Shown: positions 16,975 to 26,332, counted from the first letter of the stretch. The stretch is DNA of 51,077 nt from Erythrobacter sp. ANT-B3C2 (GCA_001683845.1 LXQI01000043.1:22991-74067); one strand, 5' to 3'. The notes: a model not told the origin generated them from the letters alone. Made by a program: numbers and translations.

Positions 16975-19161
16975 CTATTTCCCGAACTTCCGCTGCGTCT
17001 TGCCATAGCGCATCTTGCGCGTCCCCGGCCGACCCTCGTTCGAGCGGCCCACCAGCGGCGCTGCTTTCTGCCCATCGGGCAGCCCCAGCTCGTCCGCCTC
17101 CAGCCGACGGATCTCGTCGCGCAGCCGGCCCGCGGTCTCGAATTCGAGGTCGGCCGCAGCGGCGCGCATGCGTTTTTCGAGGTCCTGGATGTAGGCGCGC
17201 AAATTGTGCCCCACGAGGTTGTTGCGCTCATCATCGCCGGTGCCGATCAGCACCCCGTCGCGGCTGGCAGTGTGCGCCACGATATCGGCGATCCCGCGGC
17301 GGATTGTGGTTGGAGTGATGCCGTTCGCCTCGTTGAACGCATGCTGCCGCTCTCGCCGCCGCCCGGTCTCCGCCATCGCCCGTTCCATGCTGCCGGTGAT
17401 GCGGTCGGCATAGAGGATCACCCGCCCGTCCACGTTGCGCGCCGCGCGGCCGATCGTCTGGATCAGCGAGGTCTCGGAGCGCAAGAAGCCCTCCTTGTCC
17501 GCATCCAGAATCGCGACCAGCCCACATTCGGGAATGTCGAGCCCCTCGCGCAGCAAGTTGATCCCGATCAGCACGTCATAGACGCCCAGCCGCAAATCGC
17601 GGATCAGCTCGATGCGCTCCAGCGTCTCCACGTCGGAGTGCATGTAGCGCACCTTCACCCCGGCCTCGTGCATGAACTCGGTCAAATCCTCGGCCATGCG
17701 CTTGGTGAGCGTGGTCACCAGCGTACGATAGCCGGCCTGCGCGGTCAGGCGGCATTCGTTGATGCAATCCTGCACCTGGTCCTCCACCGGGCGCACCTCC
17801 ACCGGCGGGTCGATCAGCCCGGTCGGGCGGATCACCTGCTCGGCGAACACGCCGCCGGTCTGCTCCATCTCCCAGCTGCCGGGCGTGGCCGAAACGCAGA
17901 AGGTCTGCGGCCGCATCGCATCCCACTCGTTGAACCGCAGCGGGCGGTTGTCGATGCAGCTGGGCAGGCGAAAGCCATATTCCGCCAGCGTGATCTTGCG
18001 CCGGTGATCCCCCCGCGCCATCGCGCCCACTTGCGGCACGGTCTGGTGGCTCTCGTCCACGAACAACAGCGCGTTCTCGGGCAAATATTCGAACAACGTC
18101 GGCGGCGGCTCGCCGGGCAGGCGCCCGGTGAGGAAGCGGCTGTAGTTCTCGATGCCGTTGCAGCTGCCGGTGGCGGCGATCATTTCCAAGTCGAAATTGG
18201 TCCGCTGCTCCAGCCGCTGCGCCTCCAGCAGCCGGCCCTCCTCGTTTAGCTCCTTGAGCCGCTCCACCAGCTCGAAGCGGATCGCTTCGGCTGCCTGCCT
18301 CATCGTCGGCCCGGGGGTGACGTAGTGCGAATTGGCGTAGACCCGCACGCGCGGCAGCACGGTGCCCTTGGCGCCGGTGAGCGGGTCGAACTCGGCGATC
18401 TCTTCGACGTCGTCGCCGAAGAAGCTGATCCGCCAGGCGGTGTCTTCCAGATGGCTCGGGAACAGCTCCAACGAATCGCCCCGTACGCGGAAGCAGCCGC
18501 GCGCAAAGGCCACGTCGTTGCGCTTGTATTGCAGCGCCACCAGCTTGCGGATGATCTCGCGCTGGTCCTGGCTCTCGCCGGCTTTAAGGTCGAACACCAT
18601 CGCGGAATAGGTCTCGACCGAGCCGATGCCGTAGAGGCAGCTGACCGAGGCGACGATGATCACGTCGTCCCGCTCCAGCAGCGCGCGGGTGGCCGAATGG
18701 CGCATCCGGTCGATCGCCTCGTTTACCGAGCTTTCCTTCTCGATGTAGGTGTCAGAGCGGGGCACATAAGCCTCGGGCTGGTAATAATCGTAATAGCTGA
18801 CGAAGTACTCCACCGCGTTGTTCGGGAAAAAGCTCTTGAACTCGCCATAGAGCTGCGCCGCGAGGATCTTGTTGGGCGCCAGCACCAGCGCAGGCCGCTG
18901 CAGATGCTCGATCACCTTGGCCATGGTGAAGGTCTTGCCGCTGCCGGTCACCCCCAGCAGCACCTGCGTGCGCTCGCCCTCGGCCGCCGCCTCGACCAGT
19001 TCGGTAATCGCGGTCGGCTGGTCGCCTGCGGGCTGGTATTCGGAGACCAGCTCGAACGCCTTGCCGCCATCGCCCTTCTGCGGGCGGTTCGGCTTGTGCG
19101 GGGTGAAGCTGGCGGAGGTATCCGGCTCCTCCAGTCCGCGGCGGATCACGAGTTCGGCCAT
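16975..19161 (-). CDS. uvrB: Excinuclease ABC subunit B
   Basis: A 728-residue nucleotide excision repair helicase that verifies DNA damage handed over by UvrA and recruits UvrC. Walker A GVTGSGKT is at residues 70-77; the beta-hairpin that probes DNA includes [11 protein letters not shown] (122-132); the helicase box reads VDESHQT; the C-terminal UVR motif has [10 protein letters not shown] and [11 protein letters not shown]. An Ala-free stop-proximal tail ends GKTQRKFGK. The ATG was chosen since the upstream 17 codons look random. It is divergent from the hydrolase gene; no LexA-type operator was recognised in the gap. Confidence 0.97.
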   Translation of the reverse strand: MAELVIRRGLEEPDTSASFTPHKPNRPQKGDGGKAFELVSEYQPAGDQPTAITELVEAAAEGERTQVLLGVTGSGKTFTMAKVIEHLQRPALVLAPNKILAAQLYGEFKSFFPNNAVEYFVSYYDYYQPEAYVPRSDTYIEKESSVNEAIDRMRHSATRALLERDDVIIVASVSCLYGIGSVETYSAMVFDLKAGESQDQREIIRKLVALQYKRNDVAFARGCFRVRGDSLELFPSHLEDTAWRISFFGDDVEEIAEFDPLTGAKGTVLPRVRVYANSHYVTPGPTMRQAAEAIRFELVERLKELNEEGRLLEAQRLEQRTNFDLEMIAATGSCNGIENYSRFLTGRLPGEPPPTLFEYLPENALLFVDESHQTVPQVGAMARGDHRRKITLAEYGFRLPSCIDNRPLRFNEWDAMRPQTFCVSATPGSWEMEQTGGVFAEQVIRPTGLIDPPVEVRPVEDQVQDCINECRLTAQAGYRTLVTTLTKRMAEDLTEFMHEAGVKVRYMHSDVETLERIELIRDLRLGVYDVLIGINLLREGLDIPECGLVAILDADKEGFLRSETSLIQTIGRAARNVDGRVILYADRITGSMERAMAETGRRRERQHAFNEANGITPTTIRRGIADIVAHTASRDGVLIGTGDDERNNLVGHNLRAYIQDLEKRMRAAAADLEFETAGRLRDEIRRLEADELGLPDGQKAAPLVGRSNEGRPGTRKMRYGKTQRKFGK

Positions 19162-19289
19162 GCGCGCTGATATGGCCCGCGCGCCCCGCCGGTGCAATCG
19201 CCACCCGTGCAAACCGCTTCGAAGAGCGGAAACCTTGGGTGAATCCCTCGTTCATTGTACGAAATGTCAGTTATGTTACAGGGTCAGTA

Positions 19290-20090
19290 ATGTCCCACCG
19301 CCTCGCCCTTGCGACCCCTCATTCGCCGACCTCACAGGCTTCCCTGCCGGTCACGTTCCGCCAGGGCGTCACCCGCCGTGCGGTCATGCTGCGCGAGAAG
19401 GCGCCGGAGGAAGCGGGCGGCCCTGGCCTCAAGCTGCTGCTGGGCGAAGCGGATGCCTTCGCCGAGCCGTTGCGGCGCTGGTTCCGCCCATCGCTCACTC
19501 TGCCGCGGGCGCAAAACCCGCAGGTGGTCATCCTGCTCCCCGGCTTCGGTACGCACCCGCTGCGCATGCGCTACATGGCGCGCAAGCTGGAAGCGGCGGG
19601 GCACAAGGTCAAGCGTTGGGGCATGGGCTTCAACCTCGGCCCCACGCAGGCCAATTTCGACCAGCTGGCCCTTCGCGTGGCGCAGGTGCGCGAACGTTAC
19701 GGGCAGGACGTGGTGCTGGTCGGCTGGAGCCTGGGCGGCATCTTCGGGCGAGAGGTGGCCAAGCGGCACCCGGAGATGATCAGCAAGGTCATCACCATGG
19801 GCACGCCGTTTTCGGGCACGCCCTATGGCAACAATGCCTGGCGGCTGTACCAGCTAGTCACCGGCCATTCGGTGGTCCAGCCGCCGGTGGAGGCGCAGGT
19901 GTCGGTCAAGCCGCCGGTGGAAACCATCGCCCTGTGGAGCCCGCGCGACGGCGTCATCTCGCCCCGCTGCGCCTCCGGCTGGCCCGACGAGCGGGACCGC
20001 GCAATTGCGCTGCGCTGCACGCATATCGGCTTTGCCAATTCGCCCGAGGCGATCCGCGCGGTGGCCCAGGAACTCGATCGGCGGGATTGA
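19290..20090 (+). CDS. Alpha/beta hydrolase next to the Anbu gene set
   Basis: A 266-residue serine hydrolase of the lipase/esterase type. The nucleophile elbow GWSLGG has S147; the oxyanion region is LLPGFGTHP (83-91); the acid residue is likely in SPRDGVI and the histidine in CTHIGF. There is no signal peptide or membrane span, so it should be cytoplasmic. The substrate is not evident. It is followed 78 bases later by the ATP-grasp gene on the same strand and may be part of the same functional block, although this gene is not part of the usual Anbu association I know. The ATG at the start of MSHRLAL was preferred over one 17 codons upstream. Confidence 0.8.
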   Translation: MSHRLALATPHSPTSQASLPVTFRQGVTRRAVMLREKAPEEAGGPGLKLLLGEADAFAEPLRRWFRPSLTLPRAQNPQVVILLPGFGTHPLRMRYMARKLEAAGHKVKRWGMGFNLGPTQANFDQLALRVAQVRERYGQDVVLVGWSLGGIFGREVAKRHPEMISKVITMGTPFSGTPYGNNAWRLYQLVTGHSVVQPPVEAQVSVKPPVETIALWSPRDGVISPRCASGWPDERDRAIALRCTHIGFANSPEAIRAVAQELDRRD

Positions 20091-20168
20091 CGTTTGTCTC
20101 CCCGCGCAGCCCGCCTTGGCGGCGCTGGCGAAGCATGCCATGGTCCAATCGCAGCATACAAGGATACC

Positions 20169-21596
20169 ATGAGCACGGCAGAGGGCCCATTCGACGAGAT
20201 GCATGCGCCCGATGGATCGGTGCGCGACGCATACCGTCAGTATGACAAGTGGCTCGCCGAGCAGAACAGCGCCTGGATGCGGCGTAAACACTTCGAGGCG
20301 GAGAGCTTCTTCCGCCGCACCGGCATCACCTTCAACGTCTATGGCGAGGAAGACGCGGAAGAGCGGCTGATCCCGTTCGATATGGTGCCACGCATCATCA
20401 CCGGCACCGAGTGGCGCCGCCTGTCCAAGGGCATCGAGCAGCGGGTGCGGGCGCTCAACGCCTTCATGCACGATCTCTATCACCGGCAGGAGATCATCCG
20501 CTGCGGCCGCCTGCCGGAACGCCTGTTCCGCAACAACATCGCCTGGCTGCCGCAGATGGTCGGCTTCACCCCGCCCGGCGGGGTCTACACCCACATCGTC
20601 GGTATCGATCTGGTCCGCACCGGGCCCGACGAGTTCCTGGTGCTGGAAGACAATGCCCGCACGCCGTCGGGCGTCAGCTACATGCTGGAAAACCGCGAAA
20701 CCATGATGGCAATGTTTCCCGAGCTGTTCACCCGGGTGAAGGTGCAGCCGGTCAGCAACTATCCGCGCCGGCTCAACAAGAGCCTCTCCGCCTGCGCCCC
20801 CCAAGGCGCGCCCGAGAACCCCACGCTGGCGGTGCTGACCCCGGGCATCTACAATTCCGCCTATTTCGAACACGCCTTCCTGGCCGACCAGATGGGCGCC
20901 GAACTGGTGGAGGGCAGCGACCTCAGGGTGATCGAGGGGCGCGTCCAGATGCGCACCACCCAAGGCTTCCAGCCGATCGACGTGCTCTACCGCCGGGTGG
21001 ACGATGAATTCCTCGATCCGCTCACCTTTAATCCCGAAAGCGTGCTCGGCGTGCCGGGCATCTTCGATGTCTACCGTGCCGGCAACATCACCATCGCCAA
21101 CGCGCCCGGCACCGGGGTGGCGGACGACAAGGCGATCTATTCCTTCATGCCCGAGATCGTGGAGTTCTACACCGGCGAAAAGCCGCTGCTGTCCAACGTA
21201 GATACCTGGCGCTGCGCCGATCCGGACAGCCTGAAATACGTTATTGAACATCTGCACGAACTGGTGGTGAAGGAGGTGCACGGTTCGGGCGGCTACGGCA
21301 TGCTGATCGGCCCCGCCGCCAGCCGCAAAGAGCTGAACGAGTTCCGTGCCAAGCTGCGCGCCAACCCCGATAAATACATCGCCCAGCCCACCCTCGCGCT
21401 GTCCACCTGCCCCATCTTTACCAAGAGCGGCCTCGCCCCCCGCCACGTCGATCTACGCCCTTACGTGCTGGTCTCGCCCGATGGGTGCGACATCACGCCT
21501 GGCGGCCTCACCCGGGTGGCGCTGAAGAAGGGCTCGCTGGTGGTCAATTCCAGCCAGGGCGGCGGCACGAAGGACAGCTGGGTGCTCGACGATTGA
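20169..21596 (+). CDS. Circularly permuted type 2 ATP-grasp protein
   Basis: A 475-residue protein of the COG2308 family. It has the expected order for this family: N-terminal RTGITFNVYG and the segment HIVGIDLVRTGPDEFLVLEDNARTPSG, then GIYNSAYFEHAFLADQMG, and the nucleotide-binding part with VVKEVHGSGGYGMLIG and HVDLRPYVL. Such enzymes are thought to ligate amino acids or peptides using ATP; the actual reaction is not established. AAGGA precedes the ATG. It opens the core set ATP-grasp, alpha-E, transglutaminase and Anbu. Confidence 0.92.
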   Translation: MSTAEGPFDEMHAPDGSVRDAYRQYDKWLAEQNSAWMRRKHFEAESFFRRTGITFNVYGEEDAEERLIPFDMVPRIITGTEWRRLSKGIEQRVRALNAFMHDLYHRQEIIRCGRLPERLFRNNIAWLPQMVGFTPPGGVYTHIVGIDLVRTGPDEFLVLEDNARTPSGVSYMLENRETMMAMFPELFTRVKVQPVSNYPRRLNKSLSACAPQGAPENPTLAVLTPGIYNSAYFEHAFLADQMGAELVEGSDLRVIEGRVQMRTTQGFQPIDVLYRRVDDEFLDPLTFNPESVLGVPGIFDVYRAGNITIANAPGTGVADDKAIYSFMPEIVEFYTGEKPLLSNVDTWRCADPDSLKYVIEHLHELVVKEVHGSGGYGMLIGPAASRKELNEFRAKLRANPDKYIAQPTLALSTCPIFTKSGLAPRHVDLRPYVLVSPDGCDITPGGLTRVALKKGSLVVNSSQGGGTKDSWVLDD

Positions 21597-21651
21597 TGCG
21601 CGCGTCAACCACTCCCCTACGGCTCCAGCCCCCACCGGCAGCGAACTTGCC

Positions 21652-22596
21652 ATGCTAGGCCGCGTCGCCAACGGCATGTTCTGGATGTACCGCTATCTCG
21701 AACGGGCGGAAAACACCGCGCGCCTGCTCGCCGCCGGGCACCGCATGGCGCTCACCCGCGGGGCCGATATTGCCGACGAGGAATGGAAATCGGTCCTCAC
21801 CACGCTCGGCCAGCTCCAGCAATACACCCAGGCGCATGACGATTTCAGCGGCAGCCACGTGTGCGATTTCGTGCTGCGCGGAAAGGGCAACCAGCAATCG
21901 GTCCTGTGTATGTTCGAAAACGCGCGTACCAATGCCCGCGCCTGCCGCTCGGCCATCACCGCCGAGGTGTGGGAGGCGGTCAACGAGGGCTGGATGACCC
22001 TTAGGGACCTGCTCGCCCGCCCGGTGCGCGATACCAGCCTCAACGTGGCGCTCAGCGCGGTGCGCAGCGGCTCCACCCTCGCGCGTGGCGCCACCCACGG
22101 CTCGATGATGCGCAACGAGGTCTATTCCTTCGTCCGCGCAGGCACCTTCATGGAACGGGCGGACAACACCGCGCGGATCCTCGACGTTAAGTATTACCTG
22201 CTGCTCCCCTCGCTCTCCTACGTGGGCACGCCGCTCGATACTGGGCAATGGGACAATGTGCTTCGCTCGCTCTCGGGCGAACGGGCCTATCGCTGGCTCA
22301 ATGCCGGGCGGATGGATGCGCGCTCGATCGCACAACTGCTGATCCTCGACGAACAATTCCCCCGCAGCCTCGTCTTCTGCTATGCTGCGATGCGAGAGAA
22401 TCTGGCCTGGCTCGCCCGGCTGCACGGGCATGAGGGGCCGGCGCACGCGCTGATGCGCGAGGCCGACCTGCGGTTGACCGGCAAGAGCGTGGACGACATC
22501 TTCGACCAGGGGCTGCACCAGTTCCTCACCGAATTCATCAGCCGCAACCAGGCAGTGGCCAATGCCATCGCCCAGCAATACCGTTTTACTACCTGA
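21652..22596 (+). CDS. Alpha-E domain protein
   Basis: A 314-residue all-helical protein of the alpha-E (DUF403) family. It starts MLGRVANGMFWMYRYLERAE, which is typical, and repeats an ER-A-N motif later (FMERADNTARIL). The role is unknown; the family nearly always accompanies the ATP-grasp protein and is sometimes fused to it, so it is probably its partner. It begins 55 bases after the ATP-grasp stop and precedes the transglutaminase by 41 bases. Confidence 0.92.
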   Translation: MLGRVANGMFWMYRYLERAENTARLLAAGHRMALTRGADIADEEWKSVLTTLGQLQQYTQAHDDFSGSHVCDFVLRGKGNQQSVLCMFENARTNARACRSAITAEVWEAVNEGWMTLRDLLARPVRDTSLNVALSAVRSGSTLARGATHGSMMRNEVYSFVRAGTFMERADNTARILDVKYYLLLPSLSYVGTPLDTGQWDNVLRSLSGERAYRWLNAGRMDARSIAQLLILDEQFPRSLVFCYAAMRENLAWLARLHGHEGPAHALMREADLRLTGKSVDDIFDQGLHQFLTEFISRNQAVANAIAQQYRFTT

Positions 22597-22637
22597 TCCG
22601 GCCCTTTTCAGGCCCCCGCAACACCGGAGCAACGCCA

Positions 22638-23594
22638 GTGCGCCTCGCCATCCGCCACACCACCCGATATCGCTTCGCGGGGCCGGTCCGCCACGGTATC
22701 CAGCGCCTGCGGCTGACCCCCAAGGCGACTCAGGGCCAGGCGGTGCTGTCATGGGCGATGGACTATGAAGGCGCCCGCGAAGAGCTCACTTACGACGATC
22801 AGAACTTCAACCACGTTACCCTGCTCGGCGTCGAGGAGGGAGTGAAGGAGGTATCCGTCACCTGCCATGGCGAGGTGAAGACCGAAGACCGCTCGGGCGT
22901 CATCGGCCAGCACTCGGGCCTTCTGCCGCTATGGGCCTTCCTCGGTCGCACGCCGCTGACCAGGCCGGGGCCGAAGGTGCGCCAGCTGATCGCCTCGGTC
23001 GAGCGCAGCGGGGAGGGCATGGTGGCCACGCTCCACAACCTCTCGTCGACGATCCGCGACCGGGTGGAATATGTTACCGGCAGCACCACCGTGCGCACCA
23101 GTGCCGAAGAGGCGGTCGTTGCGGGCAAGGGGGTGTGCCAGGATCATGCGCATATCTTCATCGCAGCCGCGCGTGCGCTGGAGATCCCCGCGCGCTACGT
23201 CAGCGGCTATCTCATGATGGACGATCGGGTGGACCAGGAAGCCACCCACGCATGGGCCGAGGCTTACGTGCACGGTCTCGGATGGGTCGGGTTCGACGTG
23301 TCGAACGGGATCAGCCCCGATCCCCGCTACGTGCGCGTCGCAACGGGGCGCGACTACGCCGATGCGGCGCCGGTCACCGGGATCAGTTCGGGCGCGGTGA
23401 CCGAGGCGCTGACGGTCGATATCGCGGTCGAGCAGCAGCCCGCCTTCCAGAGCCAAAGCCAGAGTCAGAGCGGGGGCGGCGAGCAGAGCCAGCGCCAAAG
23501 CCAGCGTCAGGGTCCGGAAAAAGCCAACGGCAGAAAGAACCAGCAGCACAGCATGCAGCAGCAGCAGGGCCCCACAATTCGCCCGCCCGTCTGA
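22638..23594 (+). CDS. Transglutaminase-like peptidase with Gln/Ser-rich tail
   Basis: A 318-residue protein. Residues 1-90 are the bacterial transglutaminase-like N-terminal beta region. The transglutaminase core carries the catalytic triad C167 (GKGVCQDHA), H204 (THAWAEAY) and D220 (GFDVSN). Most bacterial members act as cysteine peptidases rather than cross-linkers. Residues 264-318 are a low-complexity tail, rich in Gln and Ser, with repeated QSQ/RQS blocks; that tail is not part of the family and ends with MQQQQGPTIRPPV. It may itself be a substrate or docking segment, which is speculation. Adjacent to alpha-E and Anbu genes. Confidence 0.9.
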   Translation: MRLAIRHTTRYRFAGPVRHGIQRLRLTPKATQGQAVLSWAMDYEGAREELTYDDQNFNHVTLLGVEEGVKEVSVTCHGEVKTEDRSGVIGQHSGLLPLWAFLGRTPLTRPGPKVRQLIASVERSGEGMVATLHNLSSTIRDRVEYVTGSTTVRTSAEEAVVAGKGVCQDHAHIFIAAARALEIPARYVSGYLMMDDRVDQEATHAWAEAYVHGLGWVGFDVSNGISPDPRYVRVATGRDYADAAPVTGISSGAVTEALTVDIAVEQQPAFQSQSQSQSGGGEQSQRQSQRQGPEKANGRKNQQHSMQQQQGPTIRPPV

Positions 23595-23676
23595 CGGCCT
23601 TCAACCAACCTGCCCCGGCCGGCCGGATCGGACAGCCGTACCACACCCTCCCCGATTGTTTCCCCCCGCGAGTTGC

Positions 23677-23711
23677 GGTTCCCGGAACCCGCGCCTACCC
23701 TTTGCGGGGTT
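23677..23711 (+). promoter_or_regulatory. Nested inverted repeats upstream of anbu
   Basis: GGTTCC-C-GGAACC (23677-23689) is a perfect inverted repeat. Its right half overlaps a second one, AACCCGC (23686-23692) with GCGGGGTT (23704-23711, one bulged base). The pair sits 33-67 bases before the anbu ATG. They could be an operator or mutually exclusive RNA hairpins; no T-run follows, so a terminator is unlikely. Confidence 0.4.
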
Positions 23712-23743
23712 AACGATAGCGAAGCAGCACAGCGAGTGATTGA

Positions 23744-24493
23744 ATGACCTATTGCGTGGGCATGGTGCTCGACAAGGGGCTGGTGTTGATGAGCGACACC
23801 CGCACCAATTCGGGCGTCGACAACATCTCGGTGTTCCGCAAGATGTTCCACTGGACGGTGCCGGGCGAGCGGCTGATCGCGATGATGACCGCGGGCAATC
23901 TGGCCAGCACCCAGGCGGTGATCAGCCGGCTGGAAGAACGCACCAAGGCGCCTATCGATCGTCATAATTCGTTGCTCGAACTGCCCACCATGTTCCAGGT
24001 GGCGATGGAAACCGGCAAGCTGCTGCGCGAGACCGTGCGCGAGACGCAGGCCGAAAACGGCCCAGCCGGCAAGGGCCGCTTCACCGCTTCGATCATCCTG
24101 GCTGGCCAGATCAAGGGCATGGAGCCGCGCCTGTTCCTCGTTTATCCCGAAGGCAATTTCATCGAGGCCAGCTTCGACACGCCCTTTTTCCAGATCGGCG
24201 AGACCAAGTACGGCCGCCCGATCCTGCTGCGTGGCTACGACCGCACGATGAGCTTCGAGGATGCGGTCAAGCTGCTCACTGTCAGCTTCGATTCCACGCT
24301 CAAGGCCAATCTCTCGGTCGGCCTCCCGCTCGATCTGCTGGTGGTGGCGCGCGACGGCTTCGCCCCGCTGCACAAGCGGCGAATCGATGCCAGCGATCGC
24401 TATTTCGAAGCGATCTCCTCCAGCTGGAGCGATGCGCTGCGCAACGCCTTCCACTCCCTGCCGGACTACAGCTTCTACCAGCCCCACGAATAA
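23744..24493 (+). CDS. anbu: Anbu, proteasome-like Ntn-hydrolase peptidase
   Basis: A 249-residue beta-subunit-like protein of the Anbu family (ancestral beta subunit), related to proteasome and HslV. After removal of Met1 the nucleophile would be Thr, as in MTYCVGM. D18 (SDTRTN) and K33 (FRKM) complete the expected catalytic residues, counted with the Met. The C-terminal half has the typical KLLTVSFDSTLKANLSVG and LPLDLLVV. Known Anbu proteins form a spiral or ring and lack a known ATPase partner. The 149-base gap from the transglutaminase stop contains palindromes. It is the last enzyme gene of the set before the LuxR regulator. Confidence 0.93.
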   Translation: MTYCVGMVLDKGLVLMSDTRTNSGVDNISVFRKMFHWTVPGERLIAMMTAGNLASTQAVISRLEERTKAPIDRHNSLLELPTMFQVAMETGKLLRETVRETQAENGPAGKGRFTASIILAGQIKGMEPRLFLVYPEGNFIEASFDTPFFQIGETKYGRPILLRGYDRTMSFEDAVKLLTVSFDSTLKANLSVGLPLDLLVVARDGFAPLHKRRIDASDRYFEAISSSWSDALRNAFHSLPDYSFYQPHE

Positions 24494-24526
24494 AGCCCGG
24501 CCCGATTCCCCGAGGGAGCGGCGGCA

Positions 24527-24607
24527 GAATTACGCAGTTCTGCGGATCGGGGGAATTACTGAAAGGAAAGCTCCGTATCGGAGGAAAGGATGTGGCGGAT
24601 TTCCGCC
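24527..24607 (+). promoter_or_regulatory. Leader with direct repeat and three short hairpins upstream of the LuxR gene
   Basis: GAATTAC occurs at 24527-24533 and 24553-24559, 26 bases apart. Three perfect short inverted repeats follow one another: CGCAG-TT-CTGCG (24533-24544), CTCCG-TAT-CGGAG (24571-24583) and GGCGGA-TT-TCCGCC (24594-24607). A cluster this tight suggests regulation of the downstream regulator or an end for the anbu transcript, but it matches no motif I know. Confidence 0.35.
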
Positions 24608-24693
24608 GCTCTTGCTGCTATAGCGAGAAAATTCCTTCAAAGCGGAGCCGCCTTGGCGTGCGCTCCGGGGGCAAACAGGGCAGCGTGCAGGGC

Positions 24694-25395
24694 ATGGAAC
24701 GCACACACCTCCACATCCTGGGCGGCGGCAGCCGGTCACGGGCGGAACAGGCCCGCATCGCCTTTGCCCTGGGCCATCATGCCGAAATCTATGGCGGGCT
24801 CGACGAGATCCTCGAACGGCCCCCGGCGGATGGGGTCATCCTCGCCGCCGAGGGCCTGGTGCCGGGCGGCGTGGCGATGCTCCTGCGCCGGCTGGAGGCC
24901 GCCGGGATCGGCCTGCCGGTGGCGGTCACCGCCGAGCGCTGGACGATCGACGCGGTGGTCGACGCGGTGCGCGGCGGGGCGATCGATGCGCTTGCGCTGC
25001 CGCTGGAGATGGGCAGCTTCGCCCGCCGCCTCACCCGGATCGTGGCGGATGCCGGGCCGCTGCTCGAGCGCCGCCGCCGCCAACAGGACGCACGCCGCCT
25101 GATCGAGGCGCTCAGCCGGCGCGAACGGCAGGTCCTGGAAGCGCTCGCGGCGGGCCGCTCGAACAAGCTGATCGCGCGCGATCTCGGGATCAGCCCGCGC
25201 ACGGTAGAGATCCATCGCTCCAACATGATGGCCAAGCTGTGCGCCAGCCACCCGGCCGATGCGGTCCGGCTCTGGCTCGATGCCCGGCTCGAGGCCACCG
25301 CGCCCAGCCAGCACAACGCCAGCGACCTTGCCATCGAGACGGTCGACCCGTGCGAGGACCACCAGGGTGGATCGTCCTGCCGTCGCCAGGCCTAG
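24694..25395 (+). CDS. LuxR/FixJ-type regulator with degenerate receiver
   Basis: A 233-residue protein. Residues 139-198 are a LuxR/NarL helix-turn-helix with LSRRERQVLEALAAGRSNKLIARDLG and SPRTVEIHRSNMMAKL, closest to the FixJ style. The N-terminal 125 residues have the length and helix/strand rhythm of a receiver but lack acidic residues at the phosphorylation site (VILAAEG at 48-54), so control is unlikely to be by phosphorylation. A 30-residue tail after the HTH (from about 204, ending GGSSCRRQA) is unusual. The start is uncertain by a few codons; AGGGC precedes the chosen ATG. It follows anbu by 200 bases and may control the gene set. Confidence 0.82.
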   Translation: MERTHLHILGGGSRSRAEQARIAFALGHHAEIYGGLDEILERPPADGVILAAEGLVPGGVAMLLRRLEAAGIGLPVAVTAERWTIDAVVDAVRGGAIDALALPLEMGSFARRLTRIVADAGPLLERRRRQQDARRLIEALSRRERQVLEALAAGRSNKLIARDLGISPRTVEIHRSNMMAKLCASHPADAVRLWLDARLEATAPSQHNASDLAIETVDPCEDHQGGSSCRRQA

Positions 25396-25429
25396 CCGTG
25401 ATGGGGGGGTCACCCGCGCAGCAAACGCC

Positions 25430-26116
25430 TCAACGGCAAAACGAACGGCCTTGCGCCACCCGTTCAAGGTGGAAGTGGTCGCGATGCGCGGCATTGTATT
25501 CGGGGCCCAGCACGGTGGCGAAACGCCGGCAGGCGCTGCTCTGGACGGAGCGCAGGAACGCCCGTTCCGCCTCGCTGTCGCCATTCCAGCCGTCGACCAC
25601 CGTGATCCGCCGCCCATCGCTGAGCACAAATGCGGACACATCAATCGCCTCCGCGCTGGCATGGGCCGACCGGCGGTTGCTCCCCGAGACATCGCGACAG
25701 GAATAGGAGCCGAAGGTCTCGATCGAACGCAAGCGCGTCCCCAGAAAATGCCGTGCCGCCCGGTCGACGCCGAAGCGGGCCCACGCGGCGAATGCGGCGC
25801 TCATCTCGCAGGTCGCCGGGCCGAGATTGCCGATCATCAACCGGCCCTCGTCACCCGTCACGCTGGTCAGCTGCACCGTGTTGAACGCGCTGCATCCGCC
25901 CTCCGCGATCCGATCGGGCAGCGGCGTGAAGGCCGCGCCACTGGCGGAAAGCCGGGCGAGGCACTGGCGCCCCTCGCGGCTCTCCGCAGTTGGTGGCGGC
26001 TCGCGTCGCTGCTCTCCCAACGGCGCGTCTCGACCTGGAATCCCGGGCAGTGCCGAACAGCCGGCGAGCAGCACTAGGGCGAGGAGCGGAAGGGCGGGGG
26101 AGGCGATCGGTCGCAT
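25430..26116 (-). CDS. Extensin-like domain lipoprotein
   Basis: A 228-residue envelope protein. The signal peptide ends in a lipobox with C20 (LLALVLLAGC). The rest is the bacterial extensin-like C-terminal domain, seen in CEMSAAFAAWAR, SYSCR, SAHASAEAIDVSAF and the terminal RDHFHLE. The histidines and Asp in the last two motifs resemble a metal site of D-Ala-D-Ala-type peptidases, so cell-wall hydrolysis is plausible but not proven. It converges with the LuxR gene. The reading frame remains open upstream, but the lipoprotein signal fixes the start. Confidence 0.85.
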   Translation of the reverse strand: MRPIASPALPLLALVLLAGCSALPGIPGRDAPLGEQRREPPPTAESREGRQCLARLSASGAAFTPLPDRIAEGGCSAFNTVQLTSVTGDEGRLMIGNLGPATCEMSAAFAAWARFGVDRAARHFLGTRLRSIETFGSYSCRDVSGSNRRSAHASAEAIDVSAFVLSDGRRITVVDGWNGDSEAERAFLRSVQSSACRRFATVLGPEYNAAHRDHFHLERVAQGRSFCR

Positions 26117-26332
26117 GGTCGAAGGGGCGGGGGGTAGCACAGTTGCGCCCGCCGCCAAGCCGCCTGTGCGCCCGGCCGCCGTGTTGCCGGACCAGATGTT
26201 TTTATCGAGCGCTCCACAGGATCCCGGCGATCCGCGTGGCGGCCGGGAGAGAGCGATCAGCTGCACTCTCGGCCCGTTGGTGTGAGCCACCCCCCGCAAT
26301 TTGAGCAAGCGCAGGCTCGGCCGCAAAACCGC

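Noticed and set aside
23440-23530. Short repeated units that could suggest a CRISPR-like or tandem array
   Set aside because: They are codons for the Gln/Ser-rich tail of the transglutaminase, with no spacers.
23684-23711. EcfG-like promoter (GGAAC ... GGTT) before anbu
   Set aside because: The spacer is 19 bases and the -10 is poor; the GGAAC is better explained as part of the palindrome.
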